DNA of 64,000 nucleotides from Neolewinella aurantiaca. GTDB taxonomy: Bacteria > Bacteroidota > Bacteroidia > Chitinophagales > Saprospiraceae. The position numbers and the translations under genes are program-made. A model generated the notes under the pieces. That model was not told where the DNA came from, did no database searches, and worked only from the letters and a program-made list of their open reading frames with translations. The stretch spans positions 54,843 through 118,842 of the forward strand of contig NZ_VOXD01000020.1 in NCBI RefSeq assembly GCF_008014675.1, written 5' to 3'. Shown piece after piece: positions 26,152-35,454 of the stretch; positions within the stretch are counted from its first letter, which is position 1, and the number at the start of each line of letters is the position of its first letter.

Positions 26152-26568
26152 CTACCAGAGCAGGCCCGTAAGAAAAGTGAGGCGTATGAAAGTAACTTCG
26201 GACCCTTCGGAAAGAATGATCTCCTGCTCCAGGTCACGAATCTCGTCGTCGTTCAGGAAAACGAGGAATACTCCATCGGCATGGGCCTGAAGGGCAACGG
26301 AGATGGCCTGGTCGAGATCGGCTTCTTCGGTATTCGCTACTTCTCCGAAACCGACTTTTCCGTCCTGAGACTGTTCCTGAATTTCAGCCGGACTCAAAAA
26401 AGCAAAGAGCTTGGGCTCGGTGCGGGAGGCATTGGAACGCTCAACTTCGTTGGTGACGGTTACGCGAATCAGATCAGAAAGTGTCTTAACCTCCGTTGGG
26501 ATTCGGTAAGGAACGGTATGGACGCGCTTTTTGCCAAGCCGTTTTAGCCGAAGGCTTATTTCAGTCAT
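26152..26568 (-). CDS. Small acidic protein encoded upstream of the DUF4132 gene
   Basis: A 138-aa protein from the ATG at 26568 (MTEISLRLK). It has a beta-strand-like start (ISLRLKRLGKKRVHTVPYRI), then TLSDLIRVTVTNEVERSN, FLSPAEIQEQ, DGKVGFGE, ADLDQAISVALQAHADGVFLVFLNDDEI and a strongly hydrophobic end TFIRLTFLTGLLW. I recall similar small proteins encoded next to DUF4132 genes in other bacteria, with the same KVGFG and TFIRLTFL blocks; that is memory, not a search. The N-terminal pattern is compatible with a ubiquitin-like fold, which is a guess. It is 109 bases upstream of the DUF4132 start on the same strand, so the two are probably an operon. Confidence 0.7.
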   Translation of the reverse strand: MTEISLRLKRLGKKRVHTVPYRIPTEVKTLSDLIRVTVTNEVERSNASRTEPKLFAFLSPAEIQEQSQDGKVGFGEVANTEEADLDQAISVALQAHADGVFLVFLNDDEIRDLEQEIILSEGSEVTFIRLTFLTGLLW

Positions 26569-26912
26569 AAACAAGGGTATTGTTGAGGAATCAACCGGAG
26601 GTGTAAATATATAACTTTATTGTGAATTGTGTGAAATTATGTAATCAATATTGTGCATAAATATGGTGCTTTTAGGCAATAGTAGGTCTGTTGCACGCCG
26701 CGGAGGGACACATGCTTGGAATTGTACCGTAACCATACGTCGTTGAAGCCTGTGATTTATCGTGCATGCCAACCGGACGAACGATGGGGCAAAGAACTGC
26801 GTCTTCTGAGAAACTCCCCTTGCACCTGCGACCGCGCCCTTATACTTCTTTTCGGCCGTTCAGACGAATGGTGAAATCCCTGACAGGAGTTCCACAATTG
26901 CTTGATGGGGCA
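26569..26912. other. Gene-free gap between the DUF4132 operon and porP
   Basis: 344 bases. Near 26568 the sequence is A/T-rich; on the minus strand TATATTTA (close to TAnnTTTG) may be the -7 element for the small partner gene. Repeat copy 6 lies at 26819-26838. Nothing else is recognised. Confidence 0.4.
26819..26838 (+). repeat. Dispersed GC-rich repeat, copy 6
   Basis: CTTGCACCTGCGACCGCGCC on the plus strand, 75 bases beyond the porP stop. The genes on both sides are on the minus strand, so here it does not point at a start codon. Confidence 0.72.
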
Positions 26913-27860
26913 CTAAAGGTTGCGCGGGTCTACTACTGTGCCTGCAGCACTTCTACCCCCGATAGAGTAACCCACTACGAGTTCGATACTGCCACTTTGG
27001 GAAGTGTTGAGTTCGCTGAGGCCGAGGTCGTAAGCGAGGCACATTGATAGTTTTTCGGACAGGTAGAGTCCGCCCAAAAGACTGGCGCTTTCCCCTCCTC
27101 CGTTACCGCCGAGACGGTAAGAAAGTCCCGTAAAAAGGTTTTGGCCAATATGAGCGGTGAGGTTGAAATCTGCATCGAATGGTGCACCATTGACAAATTT
27201 GGCCAACATTTGAGGTTCAAGGGCGAGTTTTTCGGACAAAGCGAATTTGATGCCGCCCATGAAGTAGTAGTGTCTGGCTTCGCGGGAAATAATCGTGGCT
27301 TCATCGCCCAGGTCAATGTTGCTTTCCAGCAGCCGGGGCAGGCTGAAGCCAACATAATAATTCGGGCCATCTACGTACAAACCGGCCCCGAAGTTGGGGA
27401 CGATCTTGGACTCAGTAGCGCCGGGGATGGCAACATCAACTCCTCCGCCCTGGGTAGGGCGGGCGTTCTGGTAGTCGATATTGAAGTAGCGGGCGGAAGC
27501 TGAAATGCCGATGCCCAGCCTGGTTCCCCGCCCGATGGCGAAGCGATAAGCGTAGCTGCCTTCAACATTATACTGTTGCTCAAGACCGATGGTCACCCGG
27601 CTGAGCCGGGCGGCAACGCCCGTACCGGATGCTGTAAGCGGAGTGTTGAAACTGGCCACCTGACTGCTGGGTGCCTCATCGAGGCCCAACCATTGCTGCC
27701 TGGCGGCAACCTGAAAGAGCGTTGATTCCGGAGAACCGGCCACGGCGGGGTTGAATCCCAGTTTGTTGTACATGAACTGCGTATACTGGGCGTCTTGCTG
27801 GGCGCAAAGAACAACGGAAAAGAACAGCAGTGCGGTAAGTAATTGGTAAGCTCTAGTCAT
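26913..27860 (-). CDS. PorP/SprF family type IX secretion membrane protein
   Basis: A 315-aa outer-membrane protein with a signal peptide (ending near FFSVVLCAQQ). The family start is unmistakable: QDAQYTQFMYNKLGFNPAVAGSPE, followed by barrel strands (IGISASARYFNIDYQNA, FGAGLYVDGPNYYVGFSLP, HYYFMGGIKFALSEKLALEPQML, ELVVGYSIGG). In Flavobacterium johnsoniae SprF is needed to export the adhesin SprB, and such genes sit just after the adhesin gene. The same holds here: it begins 5 bases after the stop of the giant type B protein, so the pair is one operon and this protein is the likely partner for that cargo. Confidence 0.93.
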   Translation of the reverse strand: MTRAYQLLTALLFFSVVLCAQQDAQYTQFMYNKLGFNPAVAGSPESTLFQVAARQQWLGLDEAPSSQVASFNTPLTASGTGVAARLSRVTIGLEQQYNVEGSYAYRFAIGRGTRLGIGISASARYFNIDYQNARPTQGGGVDVAIPGATESKIVPNFGAGLYVDGPNYYVGFSLPRLLESNIDLGDEATIISREARHYYFMGGIKFALSEKLALEPQMLAKFVNGAPFDADFNLTAHIGQNLFTGLSYRLGGNGGGESASLLGGLYLSEKLSMCLAYDLGLSELNTSQSGSIELVVGYSIGGRSAAGTVVDPRNL

Positions 27861-27865
27861 GGCTC

Positions 27866-30800
27866 TTAGCGTTCAATTCTGACAGAACCGGTGTCGCCGT
27901 CGCGGACACCGCCAAAGTCAATGGTGTAAAAATAAGTAGCTACCGGAAGCTGACTTCCCTGATAAGTGCCGTCCCAGTCACTCTGGTAGGGTTTGCCACT
28001 ACGGAAAACTTCGTCTCCCCACTGATTGTAGATCGTAACCTGACTCTCCGGGTATTGGTCTGTGTTCAGCAGGCAGGGAATGATGAACCGGTCGTTCATG
28101 CCATCTCCGTTAGGAGTGAAAATATTGGGAACTTCACACTCGGCATCGTCACCGATCTGAAAAAATACTGTTGCGGTTGCTGATGAACAACCCAAGCTGT
28201 TCACGGTGTAGTCAACTGCCAATTCGCCGGCGAAATTAGGTGGTGCATTGAAGGTGAAGGTTCCGTCGCCGTTGGAGATGAGGCTGGCTCCCATCGGTAG
28301 TTCTCCGAAGACGATACTTGTACCGTCGGGGAGTTCGTCGTTCTCCATCGGGTCGAAGGTTACGCTGCCCTGGAAGGCAACATCGTAGCCGTCGTCTCGG
28401 GGGCGGGGTGGCTCAGCGTAAGTGATTATTATGGTGTCCCGCGAGCGGTCGCCGCAGAAGCCTTCGTCCATTTCCCAAATGAAGGTATTGGGGCCGGGTG
28501 TCAATCCGATTACCGATGTGATGGGGGATTCGGGATCGACAATGGTAATATCGGTTGCAGGAGAATACCAACGGCCCGTTGATCCTACGGTCGGTGCATC
28601 GGCAGAGAGCACGGTGGTACGGTCATCATTACAAACGGTTTCGTCGCTTCCGGCAAAAGGAGTGGGGTCGCTTACGTTTACAACAACTACGTCTTCTTTT
28701 ACGCCACAGTTGCTGGTGACGGTCCAGGTGAAAGAGTAGACATTATCTGGCTGGAGACCACGGATAACGGTATTCGGATCGGTAGGAGAAACGATGACCA
28801 CGCCGAGGATGTCCTGAGCCAGGGCCTGGCTCCAAACTCCGCCGCTGCCGGGCATAGTAACGGCCGTAGCGTTGAGCTGAACATCTTCCCGAATGCACGC
28901 CAGCACGTTGTCTCCTGCATTTGCTTCCTCGCCGTCGGTGACGGTAAGCGTGATTGTGTCTGCAGCGTAGTTGATACAGCTGCCGTTAGAAAGCGTCCAC
29001 GCAAACTGGTACGGCCCGCCAAATTGAGTGAGGCCTTGCACCGCGGTGGTCCGGGAAGCAGGGTTGATGATCGTGACATCTCCTGATCCGCTGACCATAG
29101 ACCAACGACCTGAGCCTGCGCCACCGGGAGCGGCTTCGAGCAGAAAAATTCCTTCACATATCAACGTGTCCCTACCGGCATCCGGTTGGAAATCATCGGT
29201 GTCGTCCAGCCGGATGTTGACCGGGGCGGAGAGCGCGCTGCTACAACCGTTCAGACTGGAACGAACGCTGAAGCCGAACAGGCCTCCGCCTTCGAAGAGA
29301 CCGAAATCGGTAATTTCCAGTTGCAGTGAACTGGTGGGCTGCCCCACCTGAACCTGTCCGTCTTGAATGAACCAGGTGTACATCGCGCCTTCCGTTGCGG
29401 TGTTAGGGTTCACGCTTAGAGTGAGTGATGCATCAGGGTCACCCAAACAAATCGGATCGGCGGGTTGGGCCACCGGTACCCCGGGAGTGGGAAGTACAGA
29501 AACCTCAACGAACACCGTATCCGATGAACAGCCATTCTGGGTTGCGACTACACTGTAGGTCCCCGCATGCACTGCGGCGTCAGCACTAACGATTGTTGGG
29601 TTGGGTAGGCTGGAACTGAAGTTGTTCGGTCCCCGCCAGGCGTATGTTGCTCCCGCCAGATCGGTAGCCTGGAAGTTGATCGGCTGTCCACTACATGCTG
29701 GATCGTTGGCGGTAACGGTAATGGCAGGGAAGGGGGTAATAGTAATCGTCCTCCCTTCGGAAGGCAGAGAAGTACAGCCTCCGCGCAGTACCCGAACGGT
29801 GTACACGCCGGAGATGTCTGCTTCCACATCCTGCAGAGATAAGCTGTTGGTCGAGGTCGGAATAACGGTTCCGTCACCAAGTCGCCAGAGGTAAGTTACC
29901 CCCGCACCGAAATCGTTTGTCATGAGGTCGAGATCCGCTCCTTCACACACAGAAGTAACTCCGGATGGGGTAAAGGGGGTAGCGGGTTGCGCGGGAGCAA
30001 AGTCGAATTCTACGTTCATGCTGAACCGACGTGAAACACAACCGTCTCCGTTCTCTACCTGCAGGGTATAAGTACCGTTAGAGGATAAGCTCACGTTCGG
30101 GATAATCAGGGTGTCGTTACTGCTAGTGCCTTCCGGACCAGACCAGCGGTAAATGTACTCGCCCCCTGCAGGAAGAGCAGGGGTAATGGAGGCTGATAAA
30201 CTGACGAGTTCGCCACCCGTAAGGCAGGTGCCCGAAGAAACGTTGATCGAGTCGATCGTGATGCCGGGAAGCACCTCTACGTTGAGGGTGTCGCGCGCAA
30301 AACAACCGGCAGGAGAAGTTACGGTAAGAACATAAGCTCCGTTGGCAGAAGTGTCGACGTCAGGGATGTTGACCGCAATCCCCTCGGCGGTAAAACCATC
30401 GGGGCCGGTCCAGCTGTAGCTACTGCCGGCAACGTTGCTGCCACCCTGTAGAATCAGATCGTTGCCCGTACACACCGGGTCAGGGATGGTGAAGACCATA
30501 GGAGTGGGGCTGGCCCCAAGGTTGACTAAAACCGGAGCGCTGGGCGCGGAAGGGCAGCCGTCACGCTGGATGCGCACCGTCCACTCGCCGGCAACCGAAG
30601 AGGAAACCGGAGCAATTCTCAGGACCGGATCTGCTGTTTCGAACAGCAAACCATTGGGCCCGGCGAAGATGTAATTCGTTCCGTCTGTATCCTCAGCTTC
30701 CAGAATAAGGGTATCGGAAGGGCAGACAGGGCTAACGGGCAGCAGACTGGTTCCTGCTCCGGCGGGGAGGACGGTGAGCTCGAAGGTCGCTGGCTCACTG

Positions 30801-33800
30801 AAGCAACCTTCTGAGCGGACAGAGCGCACGCTGTAAACACCAGCATCATCCATTTGTACGTTTTCGAGCGAGATGGTACGCCCCTCGAAGCTGAAGTCGT
30901 TCGGTCCGGTCCATACGTAGTCGAGCGAGGCCATTCCCTCTGCTGAAATGGTAAAGTTGCTCAGTTCGCAGGCTTCTGCGGCGGTGGTGGCGAGGCTTAC
31001 GGTTGGTTGTGTAGCCGTGCCAACCGTTTCTACATTGGACGGAGCCGAAGCACAGCCGTTCACGTAAGCGATGGCGTAGAAATCTCCGGAAGTGGCACCG
31101 TCGGGGAAAGGTGCAGCAAAGGTGGCAACCGTACTTTCGCCAAGGTAAGTGCCAGCCCCCGGCTGGCCACCAAACCACTCGTAACGGACCTGGCCCGAAT
31201 AACTGGAAACTGACGTAAGTACAGCGTCGTCGCCGATACAAACACGCAACGGAGCTTCGATCACGGGAGCAGGAGGAATGTTGCCAATGTCTATATTCAC
31301 AACGGCTTCGGAGCTACAACCGGTTAGCCCTCGGATGGTTACTCTGTACGCTCCTTCCTGACTTTCGTCCACACCCGGGATCACGGGGTTTTCCTGAGTG
31401 CTGATCAGGTTGCCTTCGGGAGAGAACCACTGGAAGGTATAAATAGTCTGTCCGGGTTCCGCTATAGTCGGAGGGTTAGCAAACAGCCGCAGGGTGTCTC
31501 CGCCACATATCGAAGTACTGGCAGTAGGCGCCGGTGGCAATGGCGCAATGCTCACAATGGTGGAGCAGGAGCTCTGGTTGCCCGATGCATCGGTAAGATC
31601 GAGGGTCACGTTTACGGTCTCGCCGTACTGCTCGCAGGAAAATACATCAGGGCTCAGCCTCATGCTGTCGATCGAACAATTGTCGGTGCTGTTACTCCCG
31701 ATGGTGGCGGGATCTACGGTGATGGGGATAAGCCCCGAAGGATCAACAAAAACAGTAGTTGGTGTACAAACTGCAATAGGGGGGGTCGTGTCCTGAACCA
31801 TAACGGTGAAGGAACAGGTGTCGGCATTACCGCTCATGTCCGTAACTATGTAGGAGAAGTCGGTAACCCCCTGGTTGAAAGCGACGTTGGGGCGGGGAGT
31901 GCCCGGGTTGGTCGGTTGGGTTTGAATGACGGTAGCACCGGTTGTGAAGTATTGTGGGAACAGCGTGCGATAGCTTGCCGTTACGGCAACGCCTGAGAGG
32001 CCATCGTCGCCTCCTTCTGAGGAGATAGCGGCCGGGTCACAGGGAGTTACCCCGTCGCCTTCCTGTCCGGGCGGAACGGTCACAACCGTAGGACGCAGTT
32101 CGAGGCGGAGGTTGCCGTTGGCATCGGTTTGTGCAAGAATCATGTGGGCGGCGGCGCGCAGGTGCAAGGTTCCTTCTTCGGAACAGCTGGCATCGCCCCG
32201 GGCGGTAGAGCCAAGGACGGTTCCGTCAGGCAAGAGCACCGAAAGGCTGGCCCGCGGGTTGCCGAAGTTGCCGAGGAAGCGTACGTCGAGATCAACGCTG
32301 TCTGTCAGCGTTGAAGGGATGTCGGTCAGGTCCGCGAAAATAGAGCCGGCCTGAAAGCTGTTGAGGTTAGGATCGTAATTAAACGGGAAGAGAGCCAGCT
32401 GACCATTGGCCGGGAAGGTTTCCGTTGTAACGGTGTAAGGCGTACAGTTGTCCATTACACTTACTGGCAGCGGAACTTCCAACAGGTACTGGCAGCTATC
32501 AGGACTAAGGATCACCTCAATGTCGTCGGGGCAGGAAACGACGGGCGGCTCCTGGTCTTCTACAGTAACCGTAAAGCTGCATTCGTCTACGCTGCCACCA
32601 CAGTCGGTTCCCCGGTAAGTAATCTGATGAAGGCCCGCGTCGAGCCGGGTCACCACGGTTTCAATGGGGTCTACTACGTTGAAACCATTTCCGTCGATAT
32701 CTACTTCGTAAACGATTTCAGTGAGGCGGAAGGCGGCTTGCTGAAGGTGGATGTAAGCCCGGCTGCCACCGTCGCAAAGATTGTTGATGGCAAATGTACC
32801 CGGCTGCCCTTCGGGGATGTTCGGTTCAAGGCGGAAGCTTATTACTCCGTCACGGGCAAAGCGGGTAAACTGAAATGGTGTGATACTATCCAGCGTAACC
32901 ACTGTTTCACACTGTACCGTTCCCTGTTCCGTAGTACCCAGGAGGGTGCCGTCTTCAGCGTAGATGAAGAAGAACTCGTCGTCTCCTTCGGCGTCTACGT
33001 TTTCGAGGGTGATGGTGTACCGGCCCGTAGTGAATCCATTAACGGGCAGGCCGGTTGGGATAACAAGGTTGAACTCCAACGGGTCAACCGGTACGGAGCC
33101 CAGCTCCGCCTGATTCGTCGCTGCACTGGTAATCTCTACCGTGTCGCGCAGGTTCAGCTGAAAGGGTGTTCCGCTGGAACACTGGTCCTGAATCGTAGGT
33201 GCAGGCAGCACCACTTCCGCAGAACAGAGCCCGGGCTCCGTCGGGATAACCTGACTCTCCGGACAGTCGAAAATGTTGATCGGCTGTTCGTCGATCTGAC
33301 GATACTGCATGGTCGTGGTCGTTGTGTTACCACAACTGTCGGTAACAATGATGTCGACCGAAATCCGGCGGACGGTTCCGTCCGCTTCCATACAGTTGAT
33401 CTCGGGGAGCAGGGGGAATTCATTTGTGCCTGACTCAACGAGGGTGATGGCCAGCCCGTCTTCACCGGTACAGTTGTCGGCAAAACGGGCCCCTCCGAGC
33501 TCGCTCAGCCAGGTGTTGAAGCGGAACTCCTGGGTCACAATACTATTACAACTCGTGATGAGATCAGAAGGGGCTGTGATGATCACCGGTGCACTGGTGT
33601 CAGTTACTGTGATCATTTGGGTGAAAAACCCGTCGTTACCACAATCGTCGAAAATCCGCCACTCCCGGGAAACCATGAAGTTGCCGGGGCAGTCGCCGGG
33701 GATGATTTCATCTTCGTAAGAGAGGTTGACAGTTGGGTCGCAGTTGTCGAGGAGGTTAAAGGGCATTCCCGTTACGGCGGTATTCTCGTAATCGGAACAA

Positions 33801-35014
33801 CTAACGGAAACCTGAGACGGTGGTGCGTCGAAGCTCGGAGCCAGTTCATCTCTCACTCTGATCTGTTGTACCCGGATACGGCTGTTTCCGCAGAGGTCGG
33901 TCACCCTCCATGTTCTGTTTACATTGAAGCGGGCGGAGCAGGTCCCAATCGGAATAATTTCGTCGGAGAAGGTTACCTCCAGTTCGTCTACTGGTGTGCA
34001 GTTGTCGCTGAGGTCAGTCGGCCTGCCCGTAAGGTCGAGGTCGTTTGGGTCCTGGTTGCAGCGGAGCGTTACAAGGTTAGGCCGGACGAAATCCGGTACT
34101 TCATTGTCCCGGATTTCGATCAGCTGGCGAACAATGGTCGTCATGCCGCAACGATCGGTTGCGATCCAGGACCGACGAAGGTCGTAGTTGTACTCGCGGC
34201 AGGAGCCATCGGTCAGTTGCGTAGTAGTTTCGGTAAACATCAGGGTGGCTGATGTGTCGCAGTCTTCAACGGTCACTTCGGGGATGACGGGTATTTGATC
34301 TGAGCAACTGATCTGGAAGGAATCGTTGATGGCACCGATAATAACCGGTGCTACCGTATCGACGGTGAAATACTTGAAGGCCACCGTAGCGGTATCGCCG
34401 CAGAGGTCCGTAACGGTAAAGGTGACTTCGAGGGAGTCGTTGCAGGAGAAGTCAATTAAGCTGGCGGGGGCATCATCAATCAGAGAAACGATCGGAGCGC
34501 AATCGTCCAGAACGGCAGCCGCTGTTGCAACGCGGCGATCGCCAAGCCAGCGGTCATAACTGTCAGGGTCTCCGGCAGCATTCACCGATCTGCAGTCTAC
34601 AGTATCCCTGAAAGAAGGCAGAAGTGAATAATCGAAAGACGGAGCGTTGTCTCCCGGAGCGGGTCCGAAAGCAATCACCTGCTCCTGGCGGATGGTGTTG
34701 ACTTCACCTTCTTCTTCCCATATCCTGAGGACGCTGCCTCCGCTACAGGGAGCATCGGGAGTACTCAATTCGTCGTATGACTGAACAAGGATGGTGTCGA
34801 AGGCACCCGGCCCTAAGACGACGGCAGCGCGTAGCTTGGAGGAGACGGGTATGTCCCCAAAGCAAGATACTGAGGTGTCATCCGGAGCATCATCAATGAA
34901 GATGAGTGCACCGGTCTGTGCACTGAGTGCCTGGGTAGATATGGTGAAGAAAAAGATGGTGACAAACTGCAGCAAATGCCACCTGTTGGTTGTGCAAACG
35001 GGATTACGGTTCAT
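27866..35014 (-). CDS. Giant secreted surface protein with T9SS type B (gliding motility-associated) C-terminal domain
   Basis: A 2382-aa protein starting at the ATG at 35014, with a signal peptide (about 1-34, HLLQFVTIFFFTISTQALSA). Residues about 60-450 hold several HYR-like modules, each with a DxxxPxF/V start, a CS[DN] motif and 'WRVTDLCGNSR' type ends. An HYR module with PPVVSCPDDIEV lies further on. The middle and C-terminal half hold many Ig-like repeats of about 75-80 aa with a conserved Cys pair and 'G.Y.V.....GC.S' ends. The last 90 residues are the gliding motility-associated C-terminal (CHU_C) domain, with CEVPNIFTPNGDGMNDRF and YNQWGDEVFRS, which targets the type IX secretion system. 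The SprB-like layout and the adjacent PorP/SprF gene suggest a cell-surface adhesin. Confidence 0.9.
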   Translation of the reverse strand: MNRNPVCTTNRWHLLQFVTIFFFTISTQALSAQTGALIFIDDAPDDTSVSCFGDIPVSSKLRAAVVLGPGAFDTILVQSYDELSTPDAPCSGGSVLRIWEEEGEVNTIRQEQVIAFGPAPGDNAPSFDYSLLPSFRDTVDCRSVNAAGDPDSYDRWLGDRRVATAAAVLDDCAPIVSLIDDAPASLIDFSCNDSLEVTFTVTDLCGDTATVAFKYFTVDTVAPVIIGAINDSFQISCSDQIPVIPEVTVEDCDTSATLMFTETTTQLTDGSCREYNYDLRRSWIATDRCGMTTIVRQLIEIRDNEVPDFVRPNLVTLRCNQDPNDLDLTGRPTDLSDNCTPVDELEVTFSDEIIPIGTCSARFNVNRTWRVTDLCGNSRIRVQQIRVRDELAPSFDAPPSQVSVSCSDYENTAVTGMPFNLLDNCDPTVNLSYEDEIIPGDCPGNFMVSREWRIFDDCGNDGFFTQMITVTDTSAPVIITAPSDLITSCNSIVTQEFRFNTWLSELGGARFADNCTGEDGLAITLVESGTNEFPLLPEINCMEADGTVRRISVDIIVTDSCGNTTTTTMQYRQIDEQPINIFDCPESQVIPTEPGLCSAEVVLPAPTIQDQCSSGTPFQLNLRDTVEITSAATNQAELGSVPVDPLEFNLVIPTGLPVNGFTTGRYTITLENVDAEGDDEFFFIYAEDGTLLGTTEQGTVQCETVVTLDSITPFQFTRFARDGVISFRLEPNIPEGQPGTFAINNLCDGGSRAYIHLQQAAFRLTEIVYEVDIDGNGFNVVDPIETVVTRLDAGLHQITYRGTDCGGSVDECSFTVTVEDQEPPVVSCPDDIEVILSPDSCQYLLEVPLPVSVMDNCTPYTVTTETFPANGQLALFPFNYDPNLNSFQAGSIFADLTDIPSTLTDSVDLDVRFLGNFGNPRASLSVLLPDGTVLGSTARGDASCSEEGTLHLRAAAHMILAQTDANGNLRLELRPTVVTVPPGQEGDGVTPCDPAAISSEGGDDGLSGVAVTASYRTLFPQYFTTGATVIQTQPTNPGTPRPNVAFNQGVTDFSYIVTDMSGNADTCSFTVMVQDTTPPIAVCTPTTVFVDPSGLIPITVDPATIGSNSTDNCSIDSMRLSPDVFSCEQYGETVNVTLDLTDASGNQSSCSTIVSIAPLPPAPTASTSICGGDTLRLFANPPTIAEPGQTIYTFQWFSPEGNLISTQENPVIPGVDESQEGAYRVTIRGLTGCSSEAVVNIDIGNIPPAPVIEAPLRVCIGDDAVLTSVSSYSGQVRYEWFGGQPGAGTYLGESTVATFAAPFPDGATSGDFYAIAYVNGCASAPSNVETVGTATQPTVSLATTAAEACELSNFTISAEGMASLDYVWTGPNDFSFEGRTISLENVQMDDAGVYSVRSVRSEGCFSEPATFELTVLPAGAGTSLLPVSPVCPSDTLILEAEDTDGTNYIFAGPNGLLFETADPVLRIAPVSSSVAGEWTVRIQRDGCPSAPSAPVLVNLGASPTPMVFTIPDPVCTGNDLILQGGSNVAGSSYSWTGPDGFTAEGIAVNIPDVDTSANGAYVLTVTSPAGCFARDTLNVEVLPGITIDSINVSSGTCLTGGELVSLSASITPALPAGGEYIYRWSGPEGTSSNDTLIIPNVSLSSNGTYTLQVENGDGCVSRRFSMNVEFDFAPAQPATPFTPSGVTSVCEGADLDLMTNDFGAGVTYLWRLGDGTVIPTSTNSLSLQDVEADISGVYTVRVLRGGCTSLPSEGRTITITPFPAITVTANDPACSGQPINFQATDLAGATYAWRGPNNFSSSLPNPTIVSADAAVHAGTYSVVATQNGCSSDTVFVEVSVLPTPGVPVAQPADPICLGDPDASLTLSVNPNTATEGAMYTWFIQDGQVQVGQPTSSLQLEITDFGLFEGGGLFGFSVRSSLNGCSSALSAPVNIRLDDTDDFQPDAGRDTLICEGIFLLEAAPGGAGSGRWSMVSGSGDVTIINPASRTTAVQGLTQFGGPYQFAWTLSNGSCINYAADTITLTVTDGEEANAGDNVLACIREDVQLNATAVTMPGSGGVWSQALAQDILGVVIVSPTDPNTVIRGLQPDNVYSFTWTVTSNCGVKEDVVVVNVSDPTPFAGSDETVCNDDRTTVLSADAPTVGSTGRWYSPATDITIVDPESPITSVIGLTPGPNTFIWEMDEGFCGDRSRDTIIITYAEPPRPRDDGYDVAFQGSVTFDPMENDELPDGTSIVFGELPMGASLISNGDGTFTFNAPPNFAGELAVDYTVNSLGCSSATATVFFQIGDDAECEVPNIFTPNGDGMNDRFIIPCLLNTDQYPESQVTIYNQWGDEVFRSGKPYQSDWDGTYQGSQLPVATYFYTIDFGGVRDGDTGSVRIER

Positions 35015-35190
35015 GCCGTGGAGGAGATTACGATGGGATAATACGGGGGGAAAGGAATGGTAGGAAGCCTGAGACACGGCTACGTGCTCAATTCCCCCGC
35101 ATGGTGCGGAGCGAGTAAATAGTCATTGGGATTGAAAGCTTAAAAATCGGTTTGTAGATAGCGGTTGGGGATTGGCCGCGTAGAGTTACG

Positions 35191-35198
35191 CAAATATA
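35191..35198 (-). promoter_or_regulatory. -7 promoter element of the giant type B gene operon
   Basis: TATATTTG on the minus strand, exact TAnnTTTG, 177 bases before the ATG at 35014, implying a leader of about 170 bases. Confidence 0.5.
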
Positions 35199-35370
35199 CG
35201 AGTGATTTGCTTATCTAGTTTCCAGGATTCACAGGAGTTACACCGACTGTTCCGATGCAGGAGGGGGTAAACCAGGATTAAGGGGCGGTGCGGACCGTCT
35301 ATCCGGCGAGGGGACTCCTGCTACAAGTCATTTTCTGCTGAGGTTTTCCGCATAAGGGCTGGCACGGGAG

Positions 35371-35406
35371 GGGTTAAGAAGCGGAGACATCTCCGTTTCT
35401 TAACCC
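35371..35406. terminator. Hairpin downstream of gltX
   Basis: GGGTTAAGAAGCGGAG (35371-35386) pairs with CTCCGTTTCTTAACCC (35391-35406) with one G-T pair and a 4-base loop. No T tract follows on either strand. It lies 49 bases beyond the gltX stop, so it probably ends that transcript. Confidence 0.55.
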
Positions 35407-35410
35407 GCCA

Positions 35411-35428
35411 TGCACCTGCGGCCGCGCC
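35411..35428 (+). repeat. Dispersed GC-rich repeat, copy 7
   Basis: TGCACCTGCGGCCGCGCC, exact core, between the hairpin and the gltX stop codon. Confidence 0.78.
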
Positions 35429-35454
35429 CACAATTTTAATGCTGGGAAAAAAGC

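Larger units (their letters stand above)
35015..35454. other. Gene-free gap between gltX and the giant type B gene
   Basis: 440 bases. It holds a minus-strand promoter element (35191-35198), a perfect-looking hairpin (35371-35406) and repeat copy 7 (35411-35428). A short piece at 35106-35123 (GCGGAGCGAGTAAATAGT) resembles part of the composite element at 855 and 17823. The rest shows nothing recognised. Confidence 0.5.

Noticed and set aside
26766..27047. 93-codon plus-strand frame in the gap after porP
   Set aside because: It overlaps the 3' end of porP and the dispersed repeat; composition does not look coding.
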